This document shows, one piece after another, positions 1-6,928 of a stretch of DNA of 8,461 nt (the stretch's first letter is position 1; every line of letters begins with the position of its first letter). A program made the position numbers and the translations under genes. This DNA comes from Bacteroidota bacterium (GTDB taxonomy: Bacteria; Bacteroidota; Bacteroidia; Bacteroidales; Paludibacteraceae). The notes beneath the pieces were generated by a model that saw only the letters and a program-made list of their open reading frames with translations, was not told the origin of the DNA and did no database searches. Where the stretch lies: assembly GCA_022709605.1 (NCBI GenBank), contig JAKLIM010000147.1, positions 1 to 8,461 on the forward strand, written 5' to 3'.

Positions 1-14
1 TCTGCTACTTTTTT

Positions 15-1268
15 TCAGTTAAACTTTTTAATGAATTTTGCTTTTGACACAACTCCGCTTAGTAGTTGTACCTGAATAATATAATACCCCGGTCTTAGGT
101 CTGAAATATCAAGTTGATTGATTGGCAATTTAGATAAAGCTAATGTCTCCTGACCTTGTACATTAAAGATTCTTAAATTGGTAATTTCTTCACTTGTTAC
201 TATATTCAGTTTATCTGTAGCAATTACCGGAAATACTGAAATGCTGGTAAATGGCACATCCGCTGTTGAAGTAATTGATTCGAACCGAGCCAAAAGTGAC
301 ACATTCAATGTGTCGGTATTAATCGTTAAACTTGAATTTTTACTGATAGTAACCGTATCGGTTGCCAAAGTCCATTTAGTAAATTTGAAGCCTGAAGTAG
401 CTGTGGCAGTGAGTGTTACTTGCGAATAGGCAGTAAATATGCCATAACCTCTAATTGTTCCCTTCAGATTAGGGGAAGGTACTGCGCTAACTCTTAAAGC
501 TTTACCAATATTTGAAGCCAATTTTATCACTTCAGGATAGACATTGAGCTTTTTGATGTCATTTGTAGCTACTTTACAAAAGTTGTAGGCTCCGTTTTCC
601 TGTAAATGAGTTCCATCCGAATTCCCTGTCAAATAATTAGGCCAAATATTGGCTTTTAGATTATTAAAAATACTATCAGTGGAATACGTTTTACCTTTTG
701 TATTCAGATATGCCATTGTACTTGCTTCCATGTCAACAAAAGGAACATTTAAAGCAACTGCAAGTTGTTTCATAGCTTCGGTGTAGGGTTTGTGAGCCTG
801 TTGTACCCCCGAACCACTCCAGTTGTTTCGAGGAATTGATGAAAATAAAACAGGTAAAGCTCCTTTTACCCGTGATTCATTTATATAAATGGAAATATAG
901 TCTTTGTATGTTGTTGAAGGAATTGTATAACGTTCAGCATCATCGGCTTTTTCATCATTATGAGCAAATTGAATAAACACATAGTCTCCCTTTTTAAGCG
1001 AATTTTTTACGGTCGTCCACCGGCCTTCATTGTAAAAACTTTTCGAACTTCTGCCCGATGCTGCCTGATCATTTACAGCCACACTATCTTTATTGAAAAA
1101 AGCTTGCAGTAGCTGCGCCCAACCTGTACGTGGATATAGGCTGGCATCATAAAGCGAAGCTGTGCTATCGCCAATAACAAATACTGTAACTTTTCCTGCA
1201 TCCGTTTTTATTGTAATAAGCAAAAAAAGAATCAAAAAACAAATAAATGAACGTTTGCGATTATTCAT
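15..1268 (-). CDS. Secreted rhamnogalacturonan acetylesterase-like SGNH hydrolase with T9SS tail
   Basis: This 417-residue protein begins with a clear signal peptide (MNNRKR, hydrophobic 8-20, likely cleavage near Ala24). The SGNH/CE12-type esterase domain spans about 25-245. Block I is GDSTAS with nucleophile Ser35; block II is SGRSSKSF with Gly72; block III is FAHND with Asn104 (FGHND is more usual, so Gly is replaced by Ala); block V is DGTHLQENGA with Asp218 and His221. These enzymes remove acetyl groups from the rhamnogalacturonan-I backbone. Residues 262-330 look like a divergent InlB B-repeat domain (VTLTATATSGFKFTKW, then a run ending LLARFE). Residues 340-417 form a Por-type T9SS sorting domain (ISVFPVIATDKLNI, LRIFNVQGQ, LDISDLRPGYYIIQV), so the protein should cross the outer membrane and be released or surface-anchored. 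It is the only protein here whose visible part carries such a tail. The gene follows the GH78-type gene by 79 bases and may be last in the operon; only 14 bases follow it. Confidence 0.9.
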   Translation of the reverse strand: MNNRKRSFICFLILFLLITIKTDAGKVTVFVIGDSTASLYDASLYPRTGWAQLLQAFFNKDSVAVNDQAASGRSSKSFYNEGRWTTVKNSLKKGDYVFIQFAHNDEKADDAERYTIPSTTYKDYISIYINESRVKGALPVLFSSIPRNNWSGSGVQQAHKPYTEAMKQLAVALNVPFVDMEASTMAYLNTKGKTYSTDSIFNNLKANIWPNYLTGNSDGTHLQENGAYNFCKVATNDIKKLNVYPEVIKLASNIGKALRVSAVPSPNLKGTIRGYGIFTAYSQVTLTATATSGFKFTKWTLATDTVTISKNSSLTINTDTLNVSLLARFESITSTADVPFTSISVFPVIATDKLNIVTSEEITNLRIFNVQGQETLALSKLPINQLDISDLRPGYYIIQVQLLSGVVSKAKFIKKFN

Positions 1269-1347
1269 GAAAATATTGAAATTTGTTGTCTATTAATTTT
1301 TAAAGTATTATATATCCGGGCAATTAAATCTTTTTTTGTCTTTAAAT

Positions 1348-3501
1348 TTATTCATAATTCACCACTACTTCCTCATTTCCATCAATCATTAACCGATACT
1401 TGTCATTATCCAAATTTTCTAGAACTCCTTTCGAAGCCATTGGTTTCGATTTACTGACGAAAGTCAGAAAACCTTTGCCTTCCGTGGCGGTAACTTTGAT
1501 GGTTTTTGTATCCATATAGAGTTTTATTTCGCCGTTAGGTGTTGGCACAGTTCCTTCCATCCATTTCAATCCACCAAGGTTTGGCGTGATAGAAAATTCA
1601 GCGTAACCTGCTTTTACCGGTTGAATACCAAGATAGTATTTGCCCAGCAAATAAATTGGACTGGCTCCCCAGGCATGGCAAAGACTTTTCCCGTATGGAC
1701 GACCGTACATGGCCAAATGCTGTGTGCCTTTGTCGGTTGGGTTGTATTTTTCCCAGAACGATGTAGCTCCTTCGCGAATCATTCCGCCCCAATAGGCTTT
1801 CATTTCCTTCATCACTGTTATGTGTTCGCCCATGGCACAGAGGGCTTCCAGTTCGTAGAAACGCATATAAGGTGTGGAAATTTTCATAACCGAATCATTC
1901 AAAAGGACTGAGGTTTTGATTTGTTGCTGTTGATCGGGTGTCAGATAATTGAAGAACGATGCAAACATATTGGAATAGCGGGTAATCTGCTCCTGCTGAA
2001 CACCGTTGAGACGATTATGAACCAAAGCTTTTTTTGATTCGTTCCAGAAAGTTGGAATTAATTTAGCCCGCAAATCTGAAGCTAATTTTTCATATTTAGT
2101 TACGTCTATCTCATTGTTAACCAGATTAGAACAAAGTGCCATTGTTTCTAAACTTTTGCAAAAAAGCACCTGTTCGTATGACAATTCTCCTTTTTTATCC
2201 ATATAGCCATCCGCCCAGTCCACGAATACCCAATCACCGGTAAGTCCTTCCACCATGCCGTTCGCATTGGTACGCCCAAGCACATAATCCATCATAGATT
2301 GCATACGCGGATAAATCTGCTGAATAAAATGGGCGTCGCCGGTAAATTTATAGTAATCGTATATGGACAGAAACCAATAAAAAGTATAATCCATAATAGT
2401 ATTGCTATGACTTGTCACAGGGTCTTTTCCACGCAATAACCATATCGTTCTTTTTACAGTTTCACTATCGAAAAACAGGTAATAATTCATCAAATAACTT
2501 TGAATGGCATCGCCGCTCCAGGTCCAACGGTCGCGTTTAATACCATCAATAAAAAATTCGCGGGTAGTGAGATGCATGGTATATTCGCCCACTTTCCAGA
2601 TATTATTCAGTTCTTCGTCGCTGCATCTGAAATTTCCACGATATTGTACAGGTTTGTATTCGTAGAGCATGCTAATATCAGCATAATTTACGCCGGCATC
2701 TTTGGTAATATACACGTAGCGGAAGGCTTTGCTATTGGCGAGCACGTAGTTTTCTGTTAACTCACTACTGATATTTAGTGCGTCATCGGTTATCGTTGAG
2801 CCATTCAGCGTAAGTTGATCAAGTGTTTCACAATACTTTATATCGAGTGCTTCTTCGGGACTTTCGCCGTAATAAATATTTACCTTACCAGTTCCTTTTA
2901 ATCCATGAAGTTTAATAAATCCGAATGTTTCTTTTCCGAAATCAATCAGTACTCCTTCATTCATTTTCTCACGTTTCACAGCATACAATGGTTGGGTAGC
3001 CAATTTGAATTTTGAAGGTGGAGTATCAATAGATATGAAACTATCCGAAGTGGCAGCATCCATGTAAATAGTGGCTGAGGTATCGCTGGCTTTTCCGCTT
3101 TCGTCAATCCATTCTTTATCCTCGTAAGTTACTTTCCACGAAGCATCCGAATTCACCGTTTTTCCTTTTATAAATAAAGCTGGCGGTGTGGCCTGATTCC
3201 ATACTTTGATGTTCAAATTGTGCGTCCCGGCTGGTAACGTAATTTTTTTCGGCATACCAAACTGCAGTTTTCCATCCAATTTGATGTTGAATTTTCCTTC
3301 TACAGCTATTTCAATTTCTTCGGCTACGGACAAATCAATTTTCTTACTGAATTCAACCAATACATAATGGCTGTCCATTTTCCAAAAATGGGGGAAAAAC
3401 GCACCGCGTTCGGTTCGGCGGTTGTTCATTTCGTTGCCGAGCCATATTTCGTAATCGCCCGGATACCAAATCCAGTTAGGTGAAGAAGAGGTATTATTCA
3501 T
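1348..3501 (-). CDS. GH78-type alpha-L-rhamnosidase-like protein, no signal peptide
   Basis: This 717-residue protein has the GH78 plan: N-terminal beta-sandwich domains (about 8-290), an (alpha/alpha)6 barrel (about 291-625) and a C-terminal beta domain (about 626-717). The barrel opens with RGNFRCSDEELNNIW. The acidic motif is DGIKRDRWTWSGD: Asp319, Asp324 and Asp331 have the same 5- and 7-residue spacing as Asp567/Glu572/Asp579 of Bacillus RhaB, but the general acid Glu is Asp here. Glu584 in GATSFWEKY fits the catalytic base (RhaB Glu841), and CHAWGASPIYLL (608-619) is the usual end of the barrel. The family removes terminal alpha-L-rhamnose, though distant members may act on other sugars. 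No signal peptide is visible: the mature-type sequence NWIWYPGD begins at residue 9, and an in-frame stop lies seven codons upstream of the Met, so no longer start exists. It may therefore be cytoplasmic. It follows the MFS gene by 103 bases containing an inverted pair of repeats, one ending 14 bases before the start codon. Confidence 0.85.
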   Translation of the reverse strand: MNNTSSSPNWIWYPGDYEIWLGNEMNNRRTERGAFFPHFWKMDSHYVLVEFSKKIDLSVAEEIEIAVEGKFNIKLDGKLQFGMPKKITLPAGTHNLNIKVWNQATPPALFIKGKTVNSDASWKVTYEDKEWIDESGKASDTSATIYMDAATSDSFISIDTPPSKFKLATQPLYAVKREKMNEGVLIDFGKETFGFIKLHGLKGTGKVNIYYGESPEEALDIKYCETLDQLTLNGSTITDDALNISSELTENYVLANSKAFRYVYITKDAGVNYADISMLYEYKPVQYRGNFRCSDEELNNIWKVGEYTMHLTTREFFIDGIKRDRWTWSGDAIQSYLMNYYLFFDSETVKRTIWLLRGKDPVTSHSNTIMDYTFYWFLSIYDYYKFTGDAHFIQQIYPRMQSMMDYVLGRTNANGMVEGLTGDWVFVDWADGYMDKKGELSYEQVLFCKSLETMALCSNLVNNEIDVTKYEKLASDLRAKLIPTFWNESKKALVHNRLNGVQQEQITRYSNMFASFFNYLTPDQQQQIKTSVLLNDSVMKISTPYMRFYELEALCAMGEHITVMKEMKAYWGGMIREGATSFWEKYNPTDKGTQHLAMYGRPYGKSLCHAWGASPIYLLGKYYLGIQPVKAGYAEFSITPNLGGLKWMEGTVPTPNGEIKLYMDTKTIKVTATEGKGFLTFVSKSKPMASKGVLENLDNDKYRLMIDGNEEVVVNYE

Positions 3502-3515
3502 ATGTATAAAATCTG

Positions 3516-3540
3516 CCCCCTAACCCCCTAAAGGGGGAAC
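3516..3540. repeat. GC-rich palindromic repeat, copy A
   Basis: On the plus strand this reads CCCCCTAA followed by CCCCCTAAAGGGGG, a slightly longer version of the core with runs of five C and G. It ends 14 bases before the start codon of the GH78-type gene and is inverted relative to copy B. The two arms match except for one extra C, one A/G difference and the outermost bases. Its G-run upstream of the start could weakly mimic a ribosome binding site or, when folded, hinder one; neither is shown. Confidence 0.88.
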
Positions 3541-3589
3541 TGAGGCTGGTCATTATTTATTTGTAATAATTTTTCGAGATGCTCCAAAA

Positions 3590-3613
3590 TTCCCCCTTCA
3601 GGGGTTAGGGGTT
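3590..3613. repeat. GC-rich palindromic repeat, copy B
   Basis: On the coding strand this reads AACCCCTAA followed by CCCCTGAAGGGGG. It overlaps the end of the MFS gene: the final Asn-Pro codons and the stop TAA (3605-3607) fall within it. It has the same orientation as copy D and is inverted relative to copy A, 50 bases away. Confidence 0.9.
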
Positions 3614-4975
3614 TTCGTCTCCGTATCTTTCTTTTGTTATTTGTTGCAATGTTTTGCCACGGGTTTTGGGTGTCCAGATAGTTCCAATTATTAACGCGAT
3701 AATGAGCAATCCGATCATCAGGTAGGCCGCAGTGCTGAATCCTTCGCCGTGTTCTCCGTAAATATTAACGAATACCAATCCCCATATTGCCGCTATACCT
3801 CTCACTGCAAAGAACATAACACCTTGCGCTGCCGCGCGATATCTGGCAGGAAAGAGTTCCGAAGCCCAAAGCGCATAAAATGCTTGCACACTTAAACCTG
3901 CGTGAATTCCCCAAAGAATGGTGAAAGTCCATAAAGCGGCATAATTTTTTATTCCTACAAAAATGAGGATACACCATGCTGCAATACCTATCAAAGTTCC
4001 GGTAAAATACAACCAGCGCTGATTTACTTTATCGACAAACATGGCAAAGCCGAAATAAGTTACCGCTATAATCACAATCCATTGTATGGCCGTTACCATA
4101 TTAGCTTGTCCGTTGGATAAACCGCCTGCAGTTTCATAAATATGTTGTTGAAAGAAACCCATCACAGAAGCAACCATGTTCCAGGTAATGTAAATACCGG
4201 CAAGAAAGAGCATAGTACGAATATTTACCTTATTGGTAAAAAGTGTTCCAAACGATGCGAAAATACCCGGTTGTTTCTCTTTGCTTTGCATAAGCTTAGC
4301 TTCCTCCCAATCTTTCGATTCACTGAGTTTTCGTTGCAGAGTCCATGCGATAAACGCTACAATAAACAACGAGCCGAAAATAAGACGGCTGCTAAACACA
4401 TTGACAGCTTGAACATTTGCATCGTTTCCGATAACGAATGCCGCAATTTTTTGAACATAATCAAATAAAACACCGGCTGAAGCATCCGCTTTACCCGGAG
4501 CAAGTAACATTCCCAAAACTAAAATAATCATCGGACCTACTCCCCAGGCAAACTGAGAAATACCCATATTCCGACCGCGATTACCAACCTCCGAATTTTC
4601 GGAAATATAAGTCCACGAGGCAGGAACGCCCGCACCAACCGAGATACCCGTTATCAGAAATCCGGTTAACAGCATTGGGAAATTGACCGTGAACATGATG
4701 ATGGCAATCCCCAACATATACACAAGCATATTGTAGGTGTAAATCGTTTTTCGTCCGTATTTGTCGGCAAGAAAACCCCCAATGATCGCGCCGATAGCCG
4801 CGCCGAAACAGTTGGCACTGATGGCGTTTAGCCAACCGAGATGTCCTTCGGTAAGTCCAAGGTAATTTTGCCAAAGAGTCAATCCGCTAGCGCCGGCAAC
4901 TATTGCACCAGCATCCAGATAATTTGTAAGCGATACGGCGATTGTACTTTTTAAACTTCCTTTCTTTTGTTCCAT
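3605..4975 (-). CDS. MFS sugar porter, inner membrane
   Basis: This 456-residue protein has about 12 hydrophobic segments, typical of a major facilitator. The loop 2-3 signature is clear at GGFLADKYGRKT (66-77). Two further marks point to the sugar porter family: ASELFPARYRAAAQG (371-385), and the cytoplasmic C-terminal PKTRGKTLQQI (436-446), equivalent to the PETRG(K/R)(S/T)LEEI end motif. A polar insert of about 35 residues (160-195) lies between segments 5 and 6 and is longer than in many porters. It most likely imports a monosaccharide or short oligosaccharide from the periplasm by proton symport; the substrate cannot be read from sequence. Its place between a periplasmic glycosidase gene and a leaderless rhamnosidase-like gene suggests a product of pectin side-chain breakdown such as rhamnose, fucose, arabinose or a small oligomer. 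The Met at 4975 gives a natural short cytoplasmic N-terminus and lies 37 bases after the GH141 gene. The stop codon TAA and the final Asn-Pro lie in a palindromic repeat. Confidence 0.9.
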   Translation of the reverse strand: MEQKKGSLKSTIAVSLTNYLDAGAIVAGASGLTLWQNYLGLTEGHLGWLNAISANCFGAAIGAIIGGFLADKYGRKTIYTYNMLVYMLGIAIIMFTVNFPMLLTGFLITGISVGAGVPASWTYISENSEVGNRGRNMGISQFAWGVGPMIILVLGMLLAPGKADASAGVLFDYVQKIAAFVIGNDANVQAVNVFSSRLIFGSLFIVAFIAWTLQRKLSESKDWEEAKLMQSKEKQPGIFASFGTLFTNKVNIRTMLFLAGIYITWNMVASVMGFFQQHIYETAGGLSNGQANMVTAIQWIVIIAVTYFGFAMFVDKVNQRWLYFTGTLIGIAAWCILIFVGIKNYAALWTFTILWGIHAGLSVQAFYALWASELFPARYRAAAQGVMFFAVRGIAAIWGLVFVNIYGEHGEGFSTAAYLMIGLLIIALIIGTIWTPKTRGKTLQQITKERYGDENP

Positions 4976-5012
4976 GTGTTTTTTATATATTATTTCAGCG
5001 ATTTAATTCGTT

Positions 5013-6848
5013 TTATTTATGTTGCAATCCTGCTTTTTGTCTGATACTATCATTCACCATCGGTCCATTATTTTCCCAAAGGTTATTTGGGCCATTGGCA
5101 TTTTGAAGAAATTTTTCCCCTTCGGTATAATTATTTTTCACTGTAATGCCTGATGAACCTTCGTCGGTGTAAAGATAGAACCAATGATTGGGATCGTGAA
5201 CATAAACCGGATGATAAATATCGTGAATATAATTTTCAGAAATTACCGTTTTGGGCTGCACACCCAGTGTATAAATACCTGATACATCGTACAAGTGTTT
5301 TGCATAATGCCAGATGTGATTGGCAAAAACGCGGTTGTTGTGCATTCGGTTAAAGGTTTGATTCCAGCCCCAACCCAAACTGATTCCCATGTACGAAACT
5401 TCGCTGATATCATTGTGTTCGATATTAATATTGCTGACATATCCGGCACAAATTCCTACACATCCCCAATCTTCGTTGGTAACATCTGTAATCAGATTAT
5501 TGATAATTTGCTGTCCATTGCATATCTCTCTTTCGTCACGAGGAATGTACGGTATATGAATTTCGTGTGCCGGAGGAGATACGCTACCAATTAAAATACC
5601 ATTTCCAACAATATCGGAAAATGTACAATTTTGCACTTTTCCACCCTGATTACCAAAACTATAATCCAAACCAGAATAGCCCAACTGTTTAAAATTGCAA
5701 TTTTCGAAATTGATTGAATTTGAGCATTTTACCAGAACGGAAGCCGGCGGACGCTCCAACCACACCTGATTATCAAGTTTGTGGTTATTGTCGCCCCGCA
5801 CAATTTGCGGATCGAGTCGATAAGCTTCTGTAGCATACATCCCAACCTGTAAAGGCACATGTCCTTTTTCTGATGGTCGCATCCAGGTAGTATGGCTGAA
5901 AGTGATATTTTTAAAATGAATATTCTCAACCGGACGATCGAGCGTACCTTCTACCTTTACAAGTGTTTCGATGGCAGGTACAATTGCTTCGTCGATTTTT
6001 TCTTGCGACTTCGGATAATAATAAAGTTTATGTGTCCGAATATCGTGATACCATTCGCCGGGCTGATCGAGCAATTCCATGGTATTTGTAAGATAAAAAG
6101 GCGAATTAACGCCTTCGCCTATCATCGGACGTGGCCAAAATCGTTCGAACTGTAATTTACTTTCCGGATTATGAAAACGGACAGCAGCAGAATCACCCTG
6201 AATATGAATGGATTTAATGCGAAGATTCGAAACCACCCACATCTGGTGCAATACCATTTCGGGATAAGGTGCATTTAAAATACTTTTCACAGCTTTGGCC
6301 GGAACCCACAGCGTCTGATTGACTTTATCGTTGCGGATAATACGGTTCATCTTATCAAAATCGGCCACATCGCGTGCACGAACAGCCTTTTTTCCGTTCA
6401 CCCATAGCTGACGGAAATCCAAAGGTTGTCCATTGAATTCGGGCACATCAGCAACCAACAATTTACCTGATTTTTTCCAGCCTGTGATTTTCACACCTCC
6501 ACTAATTATAACTTTTTCATTTTCTGCTGCACAAATAATTGTTGGAGATTGTGGCGTTCCACTATCTTCCGGACGAACCAAAAGCGATTCATAAAAACTG
6601 TAAGTTCCTCCTTTCAGAATGATATTGATGCCTTTTTCAATGCCATCAACATTTAACCGCCGCATTTCCCGCGCCTGACGTAATGCTGCCGAAACAGTGC
6701 CTTTTGGAGAAGCTGAAGTTCCAATATTTAAGTCATTTCCCGAAGGGGAAACGTAGATATCAAAAGAGGAGAACAAGATAAAAAGAACCCCTAGCCCCTG
6801 AAGGGGAACTAAGTTAGCTTTGTTTTTGAAAATATCTTTGAAATTCAT
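5013..6848 (-). CDS. Secreted parallel beta-helix glycoside hydrolase, GH141 type
   Basis: This 611-residue protein has a short basic N-terminus, a hydrophobic stretch (about 13-28) and then IYVSPSGND, the usual opening of a secreted right-handed beta-helix domain. Family-like blocks follow: GGTYSFYESLLVRPEDSG (80-97), VIISGG (113-118), FRQLWVNGKKAVRAR (145-159), then Asn-rich helix turns from about 305 to 575. Asp521 (DVSGIYTLG) and Asp562 (TDEGSSGI) are 41 residues apart, the same spacing as the proposed catalytic Asp523/Asp564 of BT1002 as I recall them. GH141 includes BT1002, an alpha-L-fucosidase acting on RG-II, and a clostridial xylanase, so the sugar specificity is not certain. There is no T9SS tail and no lipobox Cys, so a periplasmic location is most likely. 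The start is the only usable Met before the beta-helix; the next in-frame Met (residue 62) would remove the first strand. Part of the signal peptide (residues 13-21) is encoded by a palindromic repeat. The MFS gene follows after 37 bases. Confidence 0.82.
   Translation of the reverse strand: MNFKDIFKNKANLVPLQGLGVLFILFSSFDIYVSPSGNDLNIGTSASPKGTVSAALRQAREMRRLNVDGIEKGINIILKGGTYSFYESLLVRPEDSGTPQSPTIICAAENEKVIISGGVKITGWKKSGKLLVADVPEFNGQPLDFRQLWVNGKKAVRARDVADFDKMNRIIRNDKVNQTLWVPAKAVKSILNAPYPEMVLHQMWVVSNLRIKSIHIQGDSAAVRFHNPESKLQFERFWPRPMIGEGVNSPFYLTNTMELLDQPGEWYHDIRTHKLYYYPKSQEKIDEAIVPAIETLVKVEGTLDRPVENIHFKNITFSHTTWMRPSEKGHVPLQVGMYATEAYRLDPQIVRGDNNHKLDNQVWLERPPASVLVKCSNSINFENCNFKQLGYSGLDYSFGNQGGKVQNCTFSDIVGNGILIGSVSPPAHEIHIPYIPRDEREICNGQQIINNLITDVTNEDWGCVGICAGYVSNINIEHNDISEVSYMGISLGWGWNQTFNRMHNNRVFANHIWHYAKHLYDVSGIYTLGVQPKTVISENYIHDIYHPVYVHDPNHWFYLYTDEGSSGITVKNNYTEGEKFLQNANGPNNLWENNGPMVNDSIRQKAGLQHK
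6786..6808. repeat. GC-rich palindromic repeat, copy C, inside GH141 coding sequence
   Basis: On the plus strand this is CCCCTAG followed by CCCCTGAAGGGG, an inverted copy of copy D with one difference in 23. It lies wholly within the 5' end of the GH141-type gene and encodes residues 13-21 (LVPLQGLGV), part of the predicted signal peptide's hydrophobic stretch. The distance to copy D is 81 bases and includes the GH141 start codon. Confidence 0.9.
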
Positions 6849-6912
6849 TTGTGTTGTTATATAAAATTTATAAAACAGTAGTAATTAAATTCCCCTTTAG
6901 GGGCTAGGGGTT
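6786..6912 (-). promoter_or_regulatory. Possible RNA stem-loop enclosing the GH141 start codon
   Basis: In the minus-strand transcript, copies D and C form 23-base arms that can pair with one mismatch, leaving an 81-base loop that holds the AT-rich leader and the ATG at 6846-6848. Each arm can also fold alone on its CCCC/GGGG core, so two structures compete. A role in translation or message stability is inference. No terminator-like U run follows either hairpin. Confidence 0.4.
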
Positions 6913-6928
6913 TTAGGGGCTAGGGGTT
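6890..6928. repeat. GC-rich palindromic repeat, copy D, with tandem 16-base duplication
   Basis: Read on the coding (minus) strand, this copy carries CCCCTAG followed by the palindromic core CCCCTAAAGGGG. The 16-base unit AACCCCTAGCCCCTAA occurs twice in perfect tandem (plus-strand 6897-6912 and 6913-6928). It overlaps the end of the GH127 gene: the last codons (Asn, Pro) and the stop TAG (6920-6922) are repeat sequence. It pairs with copy C at 6786-6808, to which its core is a near-exact inverted copy (22 of 23 positions). Its high GC stands out from the AT-rich surroundings. Confidence 0.9.

Larger units (their letters stand above)
3516..3613 (-). promoter_or_regulatory. Possible RNA stem-loop between MFS and GH78-type genes
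   Basis: Copies B and A are inverted, with a 50-base AT-rich spacer (3540-3589), so the transcript can form a long imperfect GC-rich stem. It begins in the MFS stop region and ends 14 bases before the GH78-type start. It could stabilise or process the message between the two genes, or reduce readthrough. Only the complementarity is seen; the function is inferred. Confidence 0.4.

Noticed and set aside
178..429. Plus-strand open frame opposite the esterase gene
   Set aside because: It lies antisense to a well-supported coding region and its translation shows no recognisable domain. The other plus-strand frames, such as those at 1621-1911, 2500-2760, 4142-4468, 5295-5594, 5892-6155 and 7130-7516, were rejected on the same grounds.
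1269..1347. Promoter upstream of the esterase gene
   Set aside because: The 79-base gap is AT-rich with a loose TAATACTTT stretch, but no convincing -33 TTTG partner with correct spacing; the match is no better than chance in such sequence.
3494..3553. Small 19-codon reading frame upstream of and overlapping the GH78-type start (MTSLSSPFRGLGGRFYTYE)
   Set aside because: It runs through repeat copy A, has no visible ribosome binding site and no support beyond chance; a coupling role is possible but cannot be supported.
3516..6928. CRISPR array
   Set aside because: There are only four copies, in mixed orientation, at two distant junctions and partly within genes; there is no regular spacer pattern or cas gene.
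6786..6928. Rho-independent terminator at the GH127/GH141 junction
   Set aside because: The hairpins are GC-rich, but no U run follows the stem in the transcript and the next gene starts inside the structure, so termination is not supported.
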